64,000 nt of DNA, from NCBI RefSeq assembly GCF_001598375.1, contig NZ_BCYV01000022.1, positions 1 to 64,000 on the forward strand. Direction: 5' to 3'. Below, piece by piece: positions 42,250-50,835 of the stretch (position 1 is its first letter; each line of letters opens with the position of its first letter). The DNA is from Novosphingobium capsulatum NBRC 12533. Its GTDB lineage: Bacteria; Pseudomonadota; Alphaproteobacteria; Sphingomonadales; Sphingomonadaceae. The position numbers and the translations under genes were made by a program. A model generated the notes under the pieces. It did not search any database. It saw nothing but the letters and a program-made list of their open reading frames with translations, and was not told the origin of the DNA.

Positions 42250-43806
42250 GTGCGATACGCTTATGGAGTGACTACGGCACTGCTTCTCGCCGGCAGCGCG
42301 CTCACGCTGGCAACGGGCTTTCCGGCCGGCGCCCAGGTAGCGCAGAATGACAGTTCGCAGATTCAGGCGATCACCCCGCGCCAGGGTGCGCCGTCCAGCT
42401 TCGCCGATCTGACGGCCCAGCTCCAGCCCGCCGTGGTCAACATCTCCACGCGCCAGCGGGTCAAGGTCCAGAACAACAACCCCTTTGCCGGCACGCCGTT
42501 TGGCGATCTGTTCGGCGGTGGCCAGGGCGGCCAGGGTGGCGGCAGCACGCGCGAGGCGCAGTCGCTCGGTTCGGGCTTCATCATCTCGGCCGATGGCTAT
42601 GTGGTCACCAACAACCACGTGATCACCGCCGACGGCCAGGGTGAGGTGGAATCCATCTCGGTCACCACGCCCGATGGCACCGAATATCCCGCCAAGCTGG
42701 TTGGCAAGGATGCCGCCTCCGATCTCGCCGTGCTCAAGATCACCGGCAACAAGCCGTTCCCGTTCGTCAAGTTCGGGGACTCGCGCAAGGCCCGCGTGGG
42801 CGACTGGGTCATCGCCATCGGCAACCCGTTTGGCCTGGGCGGCACGGTAACGCAGGGGATCATCTCGGCCGTCTATCGCGCCACCGGCTCGGGCAGCGCC
42901 TATGACCGCTATCTCCAGACCGACGCCTCGATCAACCGCGGCAACTCGGGCGGCCCGATGTTCGACATGGCCGGCAACGTGATCGGCATCAACAACGCGA
43001 TCTATTCGCCCACCGGCGGCAGCGTCGGGATCGGCTTTGCCATTCCCGCCGAAATCGCCGCGCCGATCGTGGAAAAGCTCAAGAACGGCCAGGCGATCGA
43101 GCGTGGCTATCTCGGCGTGCGCATCCAGCCGATCAACGATGATCTTGCCGCCTCGCTGGGCCTGCCCAAGAACCGTGGCGAATTCATCCAGTCGGTCGAA
43201 CCGGGCGCTGGCGCGGCCAAGGCCGGCATCCAGGCGGGCGACGTGGTCACCCGCGTCGATGGCAAGGAAGTCAAGCCCGACCAGACGCTGTCGTTCATCG
43301 TTGCCAACACCGCCCCGGGCAAGACCGTGGCCATCGACCTGGTGCGCAACGGCAAGCCGATGACCGTCAATGCCGTGGTGGGCAAGCGCCCGACCGAGGA
43401 AGAGCTGGCCAACCAGAGCTTCGACCAGGACCAGCAGGACGACAACGGCCTGGGCGACAACAGCGATGGCCAGCAGCAGCAGAAGCAGGCCCAGGCAACG
43501 GGCGCGCTGCAAAAGTCGCTGGGTATCGGCGCTGTGCCGCTCACCCCGCAGATCGCCCGTCAGCTGGGCGTGAGCGAGGATACGCGCGGCGTGGTCGTTA
43601 CCGGGGTGGACAGCTCGTCTGACGCTGGGGCCAAGGGCCTGCAGCGCCGCGACATCATCCTCTCGGCCAACTATCGCATGCTCGCGACCGTCGCCGATCT
43701 GGAAGCCGTGGTGCGTCAGGCCAAGGCCGAAAACCGCGAGGCCGTGCTCCTGCGCGTGCAGCGCGCCGGCCAGCCGGCGATCTATCTGCCGATCCGCCTG
43801 CGCTGA
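42250..43806 (+). CDS. degP: Do-family periplasmic serine endoprotease
   Basis: The 518-residue protein has a signal peptide (cleavage after about 28, PAGAQ), a trypsin-like domain with the catalytic triad H123 (TNNHVI), D158 (AASDLAVL) and S233 (GNSGGPMF), and two PDZ domains (about 280-375 and 420-518). A glutamine/glycine-rich linker sits between the PDZ domains, and a GGGQGGQGGG loop precedes H123. It degrades or refolds damaged envelope proteins. It uses a GTG start with AAGGA upstream. HflK/HflC next to DegP groups membrane and periplasm quality control; an EcfG promoter suggests induction by general stress. Confidence 0.92.
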   Translation: MRYAYGVTTALLLAGSALTLATGFPAGAQVAQNDSSQIQAITPRQGAPSSFADLTAQLQPAVVNISTRQRVKVQNNNPFAGTPFGDLFGGGQGGQGGGSTREAQSLGSGFIISADGYVVTNNHVITADGQGEVESISVTTPDGTEYPAKLVGKDAASDLAVLKITGNKPFPFVKFGDSRKARVGDWVIAIGNPFGLGGTVTQGIISAVYRATGSGSAYDRYLQTDASINRGNSGGPMFDMAGNVIGINNAIYSPTGGSVGIGFAIPAEIAAPIVEKLKNGQAIERGYLGVRIQPINDDLAASLGLPKNRGEFIQSVEPGAGAAKAGIQAGDVVTRVDGKEVKPDQTLSFIVANTAPGKTVAIDLVRNGKPMTVNAVVGKRPTEEELANQSFDQDQQDDNGLGDNSDGQQQQKQAQATGALQKSLGIGAVPLTPQIARQLGVSEDTRGVVVTGVDSSSDAGAKGLQRRDIILSANYRMLATVADLEAVVRQAKAENREAVLLRVQRAGQPAIYLPIRLR

Positions 43807-43830
43807 TCGCCAGACCGCTTAAGCAAGCAT

Positions 43831-43869
43831 AAAAAGGCCGGCATCCCCACGCGGGATGCCGGCCTTTTT
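43831..43869 (+). terminator. Terminator after degP
   Basis: AAAAAGGCCGGCATCCC pairs with GGGATGCCGGCCTTTTT around a CACGC loop, 24 bp after the degP stop. A/T runs on both sides permit bidirectional action, also serving the convergent small gene. Confidence 0.88.
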
Positions 43870-43922
43870 GTTTGTGAAGAGTGGGGCGCACGCAGCGCCC
43901 TCACCCTGCCGTCAGCAAGCCA

Positions 43923-44168
43923 TCAATAGTTGGCTGCCGGGTCGCTGGCCGGGAAGCTTTCGTCCACCACCTGGTCCTGCTTGTCCCACTTAGGCGGATC
44001 AGAGCGCATGCCCTCCACCCCGGCAGAGCGCACCTTGGCAAAATTGTCGCCCGGCGTTTCGCCATGGGCAAACGCGGCCGGCGCGGCGCTCTCGCCGTCC
44101 TTGTTGCGGACGCTGCGATAGATGACGTAGCCCGCCACTGCGGCAGCGGCCCAATGGAATATGCTCAT
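43923..44168 (-). CDS. Small membrane-anchored protein with DESFPASDPAA tail
   Basis: The 81-residue product starts MSIFHWAAAAVAGYVIYRSV, a membrane anchor, and continues with an acidic, polar tail that ends VVDESFPASDPAANY. The ESFPASDPP-like motif is common in small alphaproteobacterial proteins of unknown function. It is transcribed convergently to degP. A strong hairpin lies upstream, but that one belongs to the neighbouring mrcA end. Confidence 0.62.
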   Translation of the reverse strand: MSIFHWAAAAVAGYVIYRSVRNKDGESAAPAAFAHGETPGDNFAKVRSAGVEGMRSDPPKWDKQDQVVDESFPASDPAANY

Positions 44169-44229
44169 CGCTCAACCTCCATCTGCGGCAGCCAGCAAGG
44201 CCGCCGATCATGGGGCACAAACGAACCGG

Positions 44230-44255
44230 GGCGCGAATGGTTCGCGCCCCGGTGG
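44230..44255 (-). terminator. Terminator after mrcA
   Basis: CCGGGGCGCGAA and TTCGCGCCCCGG pair (12 bp, loop of 3) and are followed on the minus strand by TTCGTTTG. It lies about 25 bp past the mrcA stop. Confidence 0.75.
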
Positions 44256-44277
44256 CATTTTCATGCTGTCACAGGTT

Positions 44278-46509
44278 TCAATAGCCCTGCCAATCCTGCG
44301 CCCGACGGTCTGGCGGCGGCTTGGTGGCCGGCGGCCGGGGCACTGCCGGCTGGGCTGGCCTGGGCGTCTGGCGGGTGCGGCCAGTGGCGCGATCGAGCAG
44401 ATCATCACTTGCCGCCGCTGGCGCATTGCGCGGGCCTTGGCGCGCCGGCGCTGCCGGGCCGGTGCCCAGGCCATCCTGGTCCACCGGAATGGCATCGTCG
44501 GGCGTGCGGCCCTGCGGCCCGCCATTGGGAGCGCCGCTCTGGCCGCCTTCCAGCCCATCGCCCTGCTGGCCGTTGACCGTATTGCCGTTTTCGTCGGTAT
44601 AGTAATAGTCGTTGGGGTTGTTGAGCATCGCCTCGTCATCGGGCTCCAGCTGCCATTCGGGCAGCTTGAGCTGGTTGTCGAACTGCTCGACCGGGCGCTT
44701 GGCCGTGGCCACGCGCATATAGGCGGCAAAGGCGCGCGCCGGGGCAGTGCCACCCTGCAGGCCGGGAACGGGGTGGGCATCGTCGCGGCCCATCCACACG
44801 CCCGTGGTGATCCCGCTGGAAAAGCCCAGGAACCAGCCATCCTTGTTGGAACTGGTGGTGCCGGTCTTGCCCGCCACGGGGCGGCCGATCTGCGCCGCGC
44901 GGCCCGTGCCGATGTTCACCGCCGTCTGCAACAGATCGGTGATCTCTGCCGCCACGTAATCGGGCACCAGCTGCTGCTGCGCATCGGGACGGTGGCTGTA
45001 GAGCACTTCGCCGTCGGTGGTGGTCACCTTGCGGATGCCATAGGGCGTCACCAGCCGGCCCTTCGCCTCGACCGAGGCGAAGGCGCGCACCATGTCGATC
45101 ACGCGCACGTCGCTGGTGCCCAGCACCATCGAAGGCATCGTGTTGATCGGCGTGGTGATGCCAAAGCGGCGGGCCATGTTGGCCACGGCGCTAAAGCCCA
45201 CTTCGTTGCCCAGCTGCGCCGCCACGGTGTTCTTGGAATAGGCAAAGGCGGTGCGCACGTCGATCTGGCCGGCATAGCTGCCGCCCGAATTGCGCGGACT
45301 CCACCCGTCGATCGTCACCGGCTCGTCCACTACGCGGTCTTCGGGGCGATAGCCCCGCTCCAGCGCCGCGAGATAAACGAACAGCTTCCACGCCGAACCG
45401 GGCTGACGCACGGCATTGGTGGCGCGGTTGTAGTTCGAGGTGACATAGTCGGTGCCGCCCACCATCGCCAGGACCGCACCATCGCGGTCGACGCTGACCA
45501 TCGCGCCCTGCGCGCCCTTGGGCACTTGCGAGCTGATGGCATCGGTGGCGGCGCGCTGCGCCACGGGATCGAGCGTGGTCCACACCTCGATCGGCTGGTC
45601 ATTATCGGGCACCAGCACGTCAAGCTGCGGCAGCACCCAATCGGTGAAATAGCGGGCCGAATTCTGGCCCTGCTCGGCGGCGAGATGCACGGCCTTGAGA
45701 TCGACTGCACCCGCCTGGGCCGGGGTCAGCGTGCCAGCATCGACCATGGTTTCCAGCACCACCTTGGCGCGATCGACCGCGGCCTGGGCGTCTGCCGTCG
45801 GGGAATAGTGCGATGGCGCCTTCACCAGGCCAGCGATGATCGCCGCCTCGCCCAGCGAAAGCTGCTCGCCCGAATGGCCGAAGAACTTGCGCGCGGCCGA
45901 ATCCACGCCATAGGCGCCGCCGCCGAAATAGACCTTGTTGAGATAGAGTTCGAGGATTTGGTCCTTGGAAAACTTGCTTTCCAGGGCCAGCGACAGGATC
46001 GCCTCGCGAATCTTGCGATCGAACGTGCGGCTGTTGTTGAGGAAGATGTTGCGCGCCAGCTGCTGCGTGATGGTGGAGCCGCCCTGGCGCCAGTGCCCGC
46101 TTTGCGCGCGCACCATCAACGAGCGCACGATGCCCACCGGGTCCACGCCCCAGTGTTCGCGGAACCGGCGGTCTTCCACCGAAACCAGCGCATCCTTCAT
46201 CGGCTGCGGGATGCGATTATAGGGAATCCACTTGCCGTAGCTGGGTCCGAGCGTGACGATTTCCGAACCATCGTTGGCCCGAACCACGATCATCTGACCG
46301 GCCTGGCTGGACTTGAGCTTGTCATAGCTGGGCAGCGAACGGGCGGTGACCAACACCGCGCCGGTAATGCCCAGCGCGACCAGCAGCGCCAGGCCCGTGC
46401 CCCACACCAGCAGGCGGCGCAGCCATCGTCCGATCATGGAAGGTGCGCGGCTGCGCTGCGCGGGGTCATCGCCGTCTTGTCCGCGGCGCGGAACGTCCCG
46501 TCTGGCCAT
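44278..46509 (-). CDS. mrcA: Bifunctional penicillin-binding protein 1A
   Basis: The 743-residue class A PBP has a cytoplasmic tail, one membrane segment (about 33-52, LVWGTGLALLVALGITGAVL), a GT51 glycosyltransferase domain (VSVEDRRFREHWGVDP, GGSTITQQLARNIF) and a transpeptidase domain. The catalytic motifs are SxxK in RQPGSAWKLF, SxN in AYSKNTVAA and KTGTTSSN. It polymerises and cross-links peptidoglycan. The C-terminal ~140 residues after the transpeptidase domain are proline/glycine/glutamine-rich and low in complexity. The start at 46509 is the first of several in-frame ATGs. Confidence 0.9.
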   Translation of the reverse strand: MARRDVPRRGQDGDDPAQRSRAPSMIGRWLRRLLVWGTGLALLVALGITGAVLVTARSLPSYDKLKSSQAGQMIVVRANDGSEIVTLGPSYGKWIPYNRIPQPMKDALVSVEDRRFREHWGVDPVGIVRSLMVRAQSGHWRQGGSTITQQLARNIFLNNSRTFDRKIREAILSLALESKFSKDQILELYLNKVYFGGGAYGVDSAARKFFGHSGEQLSLGEAAIIAGLVKAPSHYSPTADAQAAVDRAKVVLETMVDAGTLTPAQAGAVDLKAVHLAAEQGQNSARYFTDWVLPQLDVLVPDNDQPIEVWTTLDPVAQRAATDAISSQVPKGAQGAMVSVDRDGAVLAMVGGTDYVTSNYNRATNAVRQPGSAWKLFVYLAALERGYRPEDRVVDEPVTIDGWSPRNSGGSYAGQIDVRTAFAYSKNTVAAQLGNEVGFSAVANMARRFGITTPINTMPSMVLGTSDVRVIDMVRAFASVEAKGRLVTPYGIRKVTTTDGEVLYSHRPDAQQQLVPDYVAAEITDLLQTAVNIGTGRAAQIGRPVAGKTGTTSSNKDGWFLGFSSGITTGVWMGRDDAHPVPGLQGGTAPARAFAAYMRVATAKRPVEQFDNQLKLPEWQLEPDDEAMLNNPNDYYYTDENGNTVNGQQGDGLEGGQSGAPNGGPQGRTPDDAIPVDQDGLGTGPAAPARQGPRNAPAAASDDLLDRATGRTRQTPRPAQPAVPRPPATKPPPDRRAQDWQGY

Positions 46510-46643
46510 TAGTGGTTACCGGTTTCCTCGAAGGCGCAGGAGCGCGCCGTGATTGCGAGCCAAGGGCCGCCCTTGCACGGGCGATCCGTAACGCAGGGTT
46601 AATGAAACAGGCAACCCGGCGCCTCGGCTCGCTCCCTAACGCA

Positions 46644-47042
46644 TCATTCTTCCGGCGTGAAGTCGAGCGCGGCAGAGTTCATGCAATAGCGCAGCCCGGT
46701 GGGCGCCGGGCCATCGGGAAACACGTGGCCCAGATGCCCTTCGCAGCGGGCGCAGCGCACCTCGGTGCGAATCATCCCGTGCGAGGTGTCGCGCAGTTCT
46801 TCCACCGCGGTTTCATCCATCGGATGGGTAAAGCTGGGCCAGCCGCAGCCGCTGTCAAACTTGGTGGCAGAGGTGAACAGCGGTTGCCCGCAGCCCGCGC
46901 AGGTATAGTCGCCCCGCGCCTTGTTCTTGTCGTACTTGCCGGTGAACGCGCGCTCGGTCCCGGCCTGGCGCAGGACGTGATACTGCTCCGGGCTCAGGCG
47001 TTCGCGCCATTCCGCCTCGGTCAGGTTCAGCTTGTCGGTCAT
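46644..47042 (-). CDS. msrB: Peptide-methionine (R)-S-oxide reductase
   Basis: The 132-residue enzyme repairs oxidised methionine. Catalytic Cys is C120 (GLRYCMNSAALDF), zinc cysteines are C48, C51, C97 and C100, and C66 sits in the SGCGWPSF motif typical of MsrB. The ATG at 47042 has GGAGAT upstream. It diverges from the HxlR regulator gene with 131 bp between the starts, and may be controlled by it. Full-length and intact. Confidence 0.93.
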   Translation of the reverse strand: MTDKLNLTEAEWRERLSPEQYHVLRQAGTERAFTGKYDKNKARGDYTCAGCGQPLFTSATKFDSGCGWPSFTHPMDETAVEELRDTSHGMIRTEVRCARCEGHLGHVFPDGPAPTGLRYCMNSAALDFTPEE

Positions 47043-47173
47043 GGATGGGATCTCCTTTACCGCGCAATATGGGGTGCGGGCGCGGGCGGAACAACCGGAT
47101 GGCGCGCGTTCTGGGGCGTCCTCTGTCGCGTTGTGCCACTTCCTGTCGCACATCGCTTAAATTCCGCCACATT

Positions 47174-47728
47174 ATGCGCTATGACCGATGCGTGATGGAA
47201 AAATTGCAAGAGCCTCTGGCCGATATTGCCCAGTGCAGCCTCCCCGTGGCGTTGGAGGTGATGGGCGAGCGCTGGTCCTTCATGATCCTGCGGGCCGCAT
47301 TCACCGGCATCTCGCATTTCGAGGAATTTCTCTCGCAACTGGGCATTGCCCGCAACATCCTGTCCAACCGCCTGTCGCGGCTGGTCGATCATGGCATTCT
47401 TGCCCGCATTCCCTGCTGCGACGATCGCCGGCGCGTGGAATATCGGTTGACGCCCAAGGGCTTTGACCTGCTGCCGGCGATGCTGGCGCTGCGCCAGTGG
47501 GGGGAAAAGTGGGGCGCGGGCATTTCCTGCAACCCGGTGCTGTGTGATGCCCGCGATGGCCAGCCGATCGCGCCGATCGTGCTGCGCGCGCATGATGGCC
47601 GCCCGCTTGGCCCGGCAGATCTTGCCTGGCGCCGGCGGGAAGAAATCGATGCGCCGGCACGGGCCGAAAACGCCGATCATGATCGTGGGGAACAAGCGCC
47701 GGCCGCAAAGTCCAAGGAACGGGCCTGA
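47174..47728 (+). CDS. HxlR family transcriptional regulator
   Basis: The 184-residue protein has the HxlR winged helix (about 22-105; CSLPVALEVMGERWSFMILR, then FLSQLGIARNILSNRLSRLVDHG and VEYRLTPKGFDLLP). These regulators often sense reactive electrophiles or redox changes through a cysteine; C21 (AQCSL) and the C-C pair at 83-84 (IPCCDD) are candidates. A long C-terminal extension (about 110-184) is charged and probably disordered. No ribosome-binding site is obvious; ATG at 47174 and ATG at 47195 are both possible. Its divergent partner is msrB, a redox-repair gene. Confidence 0.8.
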   Translation: MRYDRCVMEKLQEPLADIAQCSLPVALEVMGERWSFMILRAAFTGISHFEEFLSQLGIARNILSNRLSRLVDHGILARIPCCDDRRRVEYRLTPKGFDLLPAMLALRQWGEKWGAGISCNPVLCDARDGQPIAPIVLRAHDGRPLGPADLAWRRREEIDAPARAENADHDRGEQAPAAKSKERA

Positions 47729-47736
47729 CAGTATTC

Positions 47737-47773
47737 GGGGCAGGATCGCCGGTGGAAACGGCGACCCTGCCCC
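47737..47773 (+). terminator. Hairpin after the HxlR regulator gene
   Basis: GGGGCAGGATCGCCG and CGGCGACCCTGCCCC pair with one mismatch (15-bp stem, loop of 7), 8 bp past the stop codon. No T-run follows, so its efficiency is uncertain. Confidence 0.5.
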
Positions 47774-47882
47774 GCCAACCGCACGGGGGACTGCGCGTGC
47801 GGCAAGCTCTTGTCTGGACGTTGTTTGATGAATGGGGCCAAAACGGTTTCGTTCGCGCAAATTCATGGATGCGGCGAACTGC

Positions 47883-48263
47883 TCAGCGCGCGGCGAGAAC
47901 CTGCTCGCGGGCCAGCGCAACCTGAACCTTGCCCTGGCGCGTCGCCACGCTGAAGCAGTTGCGCTGGTCCTGCGCCTGGTCGAGCGTGACCTTGCCGATA
48001 CCGATGCCGCAGGCCTGGCGCGCGGCAGCGCGAACCCGGCGATCGGCCACGGCGCGGCCCTGCACGGTCATCAGGTTGAGGTCGGACAGCTTCACCGGCA
48101 CGCGGGTCACCGTCATGCCCATGTCGGCGTTCGACTCGGCCGATACGGCGGCGGTGGTCTGCGCGGCGGCAGGCATGCTGCCCAGCGATAGGGCGCCCAG
48201 CGCGGCAAGCGAGAGAGCGAGGGGGCGGAAGGCGGGGCGGAAGGCAGTGGTGGTGGCAAACAT
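47883..48263 (-). CDS. UrcA family protein
   Basis: The 126-residue protein has a signal peptide (ending SMPAAA) and then a UrcA-type domain: VPVKLSDLNLMTVQGRAVAD followed by ARQACGIGIG and DQAQDQRNCFSVA, with the two cysteines that are conserved in the family. UrcA proteins are secreted, occur mostly in alphaproteobacteria and have no known function. The gene is isolated, convergent to the HxlR gene, and followed upstream by a 374-bp gap. Confidence 0.82.
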   Translation of the reverse strand: MFATTTAFRPAFRPLALSLAALGALSLGSMPAAAQTTAAVSAESNADMGMTVTRVPVKLSDLNLMTVQGRAVADRRVRAAARQACGIGIGKVTLDQAQDQRNCFSVATRQGKVQVALAREQVLAAR

Positions 48264-48637
48264 GGGTCGATTCCTTTTGTGTGGTGGAACAAAAGCGCGG
48301 ATCGAATGGATCAGTCGGGTTTCTGTGGCATCCCGCAGGGCGTCTGTTGGCCCGTTGGGCTGTCTGTCTTGCGGTATGTCAGTGGTTTAACCCGGTCCTG
48401 CCGCCCCGGCGCGCCCTGCTCGACCAGGCACGGCCCCATCCCGACCAGCGCCGCTCGTCCCCGACGAACCGCCATACAGCACCGGCCAACGACACGACCG
48501 TTCCGCCCTTGGGCCGACCAACGCCTTGACCGCGCGGGCCGGCGGACGGCAATGCCAGCTCGATTCGTCCGAACCTGCGTGTCACTGCGCAGCAAAGCCT
48601 TTGCCCCGCGGCAAGAAAGGCGCACTATCGCGGCGCA
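48264..48637. other. Intergenic region upstream of the UrcA gene and small membrane protein gene
   Basis: This 374-nt gap between divergent genes shows no reading frame with protein-like composition and no strong hairpin. It presumably holds the promoters of both neighbours; nothing more specific was seen. Confidence 0.4.
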
Positions 48638-48904
48638 ATGGCAGTGGCCGTCATCTTTGTCCTGGGCATCGTCAACTTCGCGCTCAACCGCGCGGTGATG
48701 GCCAGCAACCATCCGCTGCTGCGCCAGATGCCGCCGCTGCTCAAGACAATGAACCAGCGCTTTTCGCTGCTGATCGAGTTCCTCATGCTGGTGGCGGGCA
48801 TGCTGCTCGCCGCGCATGGCTGGGCGTGGGGCGCGATCGGCTATGGCCTCTACAGCATGATGAACGGCTTTTCCGCCTGGATGATCTTGTCGGGCCGGGT
48901 CTGA
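48638..48904 (+). CDS. Small three-segment membrane protein of unknown function
   Basis: The 88-residue product has three hydrophobic segments (AVAVIFVLGIVNFALNRAV, FSLLIEFLMLVAGMLLAAHG and AIGYGLYSMMNGFSAWMIL) and almost no soluble part. No family was recognised. It is on the + strand 66 bp before the diacylglycerol-kinase-like gene. The ribosome-binding site before the ATG at 48638 is weak. Confidence 0.6.
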   Translation: MAVAVIFVLGIVNFALNRAVMASNHPLLRQMPPLLKTMNQRFSLLIEFLMLVAGMLLAAHGWAWGAIGYGLYSMMNGFSAWMILSGRV

Positions 48905-48970
48905 CCATAAGGCCATGGCGGGGAACCGCGCGGTGCCCGGCGCATTGGCCGGGGGGAGGACCCTTTGCTC

Positions 48971-49822
48971 ATGACCACCATTCCGCTCTGGCTTGTCGTC
49001 AATCCGGCGAGCGGCAGCAATTCCGAAGCTGCCGTTGCCGCACTCACCGCTGCCTTGGCCGAAGGCGGCCACGCGCCCTCGCGCGTGCTGCGTATCCCGG
49101 CCGACGATCTGCCCAGCCGCGCCACGCTGGAGGCGGCCAATGTCGCCACGCTGGCGATCTTCACCGGCGATGGCACGGTCAATGCCCAGGTTGCGCGTCT
49201 GCACGGCTGGTCGGGGCGAGTACTGATCCTGCCGGGCGGCACGCAGAATCTCCTGGCCAAGTCACTGCATGGCGATGTCGATGCCCCCACGATCGCGGCG
49301 CGGCTGGGCCGGGGTGAACTCCAAGCGATGCGCCGCCACGCGGTCGAAACATCGGCCGGCCATGCCCTGGTCGAAGTCCTTGCCGGCCCCGGCGCCACCT
49401 GGGCCGATGTGCGCGAGGGTGTGCGCGACATGGACCTGTCGAGCATCGCCAGTGCCCTGGGCGAAGCGGTGCGCAGCACCGCCGGCGGCGCTGCCGTGCG
49501 CGTGGAGGAGCCCGCCTTGGGCAAGCCCGAGGGCTATCGCGCCGTGCGCATCGATGCTGATGATGGCACGCTCACGCTTGATGGCTATGACGCGCAGGAT
49601 TGGGCCGATCTTGCCGCCCATGGCGTGTCGATGCTGGTCAAGCGCGATTTCCGCCAGGGTCCGCATGAAGAACTGGGCCAGGCCGAAGCCGTGACTTGCG
49701 CCAGCGACGAACCCATCGCGCTGATGATCGATGGCGAACGCCGCGATGGCGCGCAGCGCGAAACCTTCCGCTGCGTCACCCTGCCGGTCGAATTCCTCGC
49801 CAGCGCGGCCGCCGCCTCTTGA
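48971..49822 (+). CDS. Diacylglycerol/lipid kinase family protein
   Basis: The 283-residue protein has the DAGK catalytic start: LWLVVNPASGSNSEAAV, the glycine-rich FTGDGTVNAQ (GGDGT-like) and ILPGGTQNLLAKSLHG. Such enzymes phosphorylate diacylglycerol, sphingosine-type or other lipids. The substrate is unknown; sphingolipids would be possible in a sphingomonad. GGAGGA (48955-48960) precedes both a TTG at 48965 (4 nt) and an ATG at 48971 (10 nt); ATG is used. The GGDGT first glycine is Thr here. Confidence 0.78.
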   Translation: MTTIPLWLVVNPASGSNSEAAVAALTAALAEGGHAPSRVLRIPADDLPSRATLEAANVATLAIFTGDGTVNAQVARLHGWSGRVLILPGGTQNLLAKSLHGDVDAPTIAARLGRGELQAMRRHAVETSAGHALVEVLAGPGATWADVREGVRDMDLSSIASALGEAVRSTAGGAAVRVEEPALGKPEGYRAVRIDADDGTLTLDGYDAQDWADLAAHGVSMLVKRDFRQGPHEELGQAEAVTCASDEPIALMIDGERRDGAQRETFRCVTLPVEFLASAAAAS

Positions 49823-49877
49823 CCGGGCAGCGCCGCGCGGGAAAAGCCGGCCGGCAGCCCCAAGGAACCCGCCCGGC

Positions 49878-50726
49878 ATGACGCGCATCTTTCATATCAG
49901 CGATATCCACTTCGGCCTGGAAGACCCGCGGGCCTTGGCCTGGCTGGTCGATTGCGTGGCGCAGGAACGGCCCGATGCCGTGGCCATCACCGGCGATCTG
50001 ACCATGCGCGCGCGGCACCGCGAATTCGCCGCGGCCTGCCAATGGATTCGCGCGCTCGACGTGCCCGTGACAGTCGAAGTGGGCAACCACGACCTGCCCT
50101 ATTTCAATCCGATCGAGCGGTTCTTCGATCCCTACCGCCGCTTTCGCGCCATCGAACACGTGCTGGAACGGCCGCTCAACCTGCCCGGCGTGGCGATCGT
50201 CCCGCTTAAGACCACCGCACGCGCGCAGTGGCGCTTCAACTGGTCCAAGGGCCACGTCGGCAACCATGCCCTGGCCGATTGCCTGGCGCGAATCGATGCC
50301 CTGCCGGCCGGCACGCGGGCGATCGTGGCGTGCCACCACCCGCTGGTCGAGGCCGGCACGCGCGGCAAAGCGCTGACCCGCAATGGTAACAAGGCCCTGG
50401 CCGAACTTGCCCGCCGCCAGGTGATGGCGGTGCTCTCGGGCCATGTCCACGACGCGTTCGACCTGATTCGGCCCACCCCACATGGCCCAGTGCGCATGAT
50501 CGGGGCGGGCACGCTGTCGCTGCGCACCCGCTCCACCCCGCCCAGCTTCAATGATCTCGTCCTGCGCAACGGCGATATCGAGGTGACCGTGCGCAATCTC
50601 GAAGCCGTGCCCACCCCCGCCATGCAGATCGAAGACGTCCCCGAAAACGCGCTCCCCCCGCGTGAGCCGGGCGAACCCGTCGCGCCGATCGCCGCCATCC
50701 CGCCGGTCGATCCGCCGGTGCACTGA
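49878..50726 (+). CDS. Calcineurin-like metallophosphoesterase
   Basis: The 282-residue protein has all five phosphoesterase motifs: FHISDIHFG, AITGDLTMRA, VGNHDLPY, VACHHPLVE and LSGHVHDAF. It is cytoplasmic by sequence (no signal peptide) and resembles UDP-2,3-diacylglucosamine or 3',5'-cyclic nucleotide phosphodiesterase-type members. The substrate is not known. The last ~45 residues are proline-rich. It starts 55 bp after the lipid kinase gene, with AAGGA upstream, so the two are probably an operon. Confidence 0.82.
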   Translation: MTRIFHISDIHFGLEDPRALAWLVDCVAQERPDAVAITGDLTMRARHREFAAACQWIRALDVPVTVEVGNHDLPYFNPIERFFDPYRRFRAIEHVLERPLNLPGVAIVPLKTTARAQWRFNWSKGHVGNHALADCLARIDALPAGTRAIVACHHPLVEAGTRGKALTRNGNKALAELARRQVMAVLSGHVHDAFDLIRPTPHGPVRMIGAGTLSLRTRSTPPSFNDLVLRNGDIEVTVRNLEAVPTPAMQIEDVPENALPPREPGEPVAPIAAIPPVDPPVH

Positions 50727-50756
50727 ACCGGCAGGAACGCGCCGGCGCCGCATAAG

Positions 50757-50790
50757 CAAAAACCCCGCGCCTTTGCCGGCACGGGGTCTT
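50757..50790 (-). terminator. Terminator after the DUF4136 gene
   Basis: On the minus strand, ACCCCGTGCC and GGCGCGGGGT pair and are followed by a T-run (TTTTTGC). It lies about 46 bp past the DUF4136 stop and could also stop + strand transcripts weakly. Confidence 0.75.
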
Positions 50791-50835
50791 CGCTGGGCAT
50801 CACGCCGGCCAGTTACGCCAGCCGGCGATCACGCC

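Noticed and set aside
48916..48945. Second EcfG-like promoter (GGAACC) before the lipid kinase gene
   Set aside because: The downstream element at the right spacing is not CGTT.
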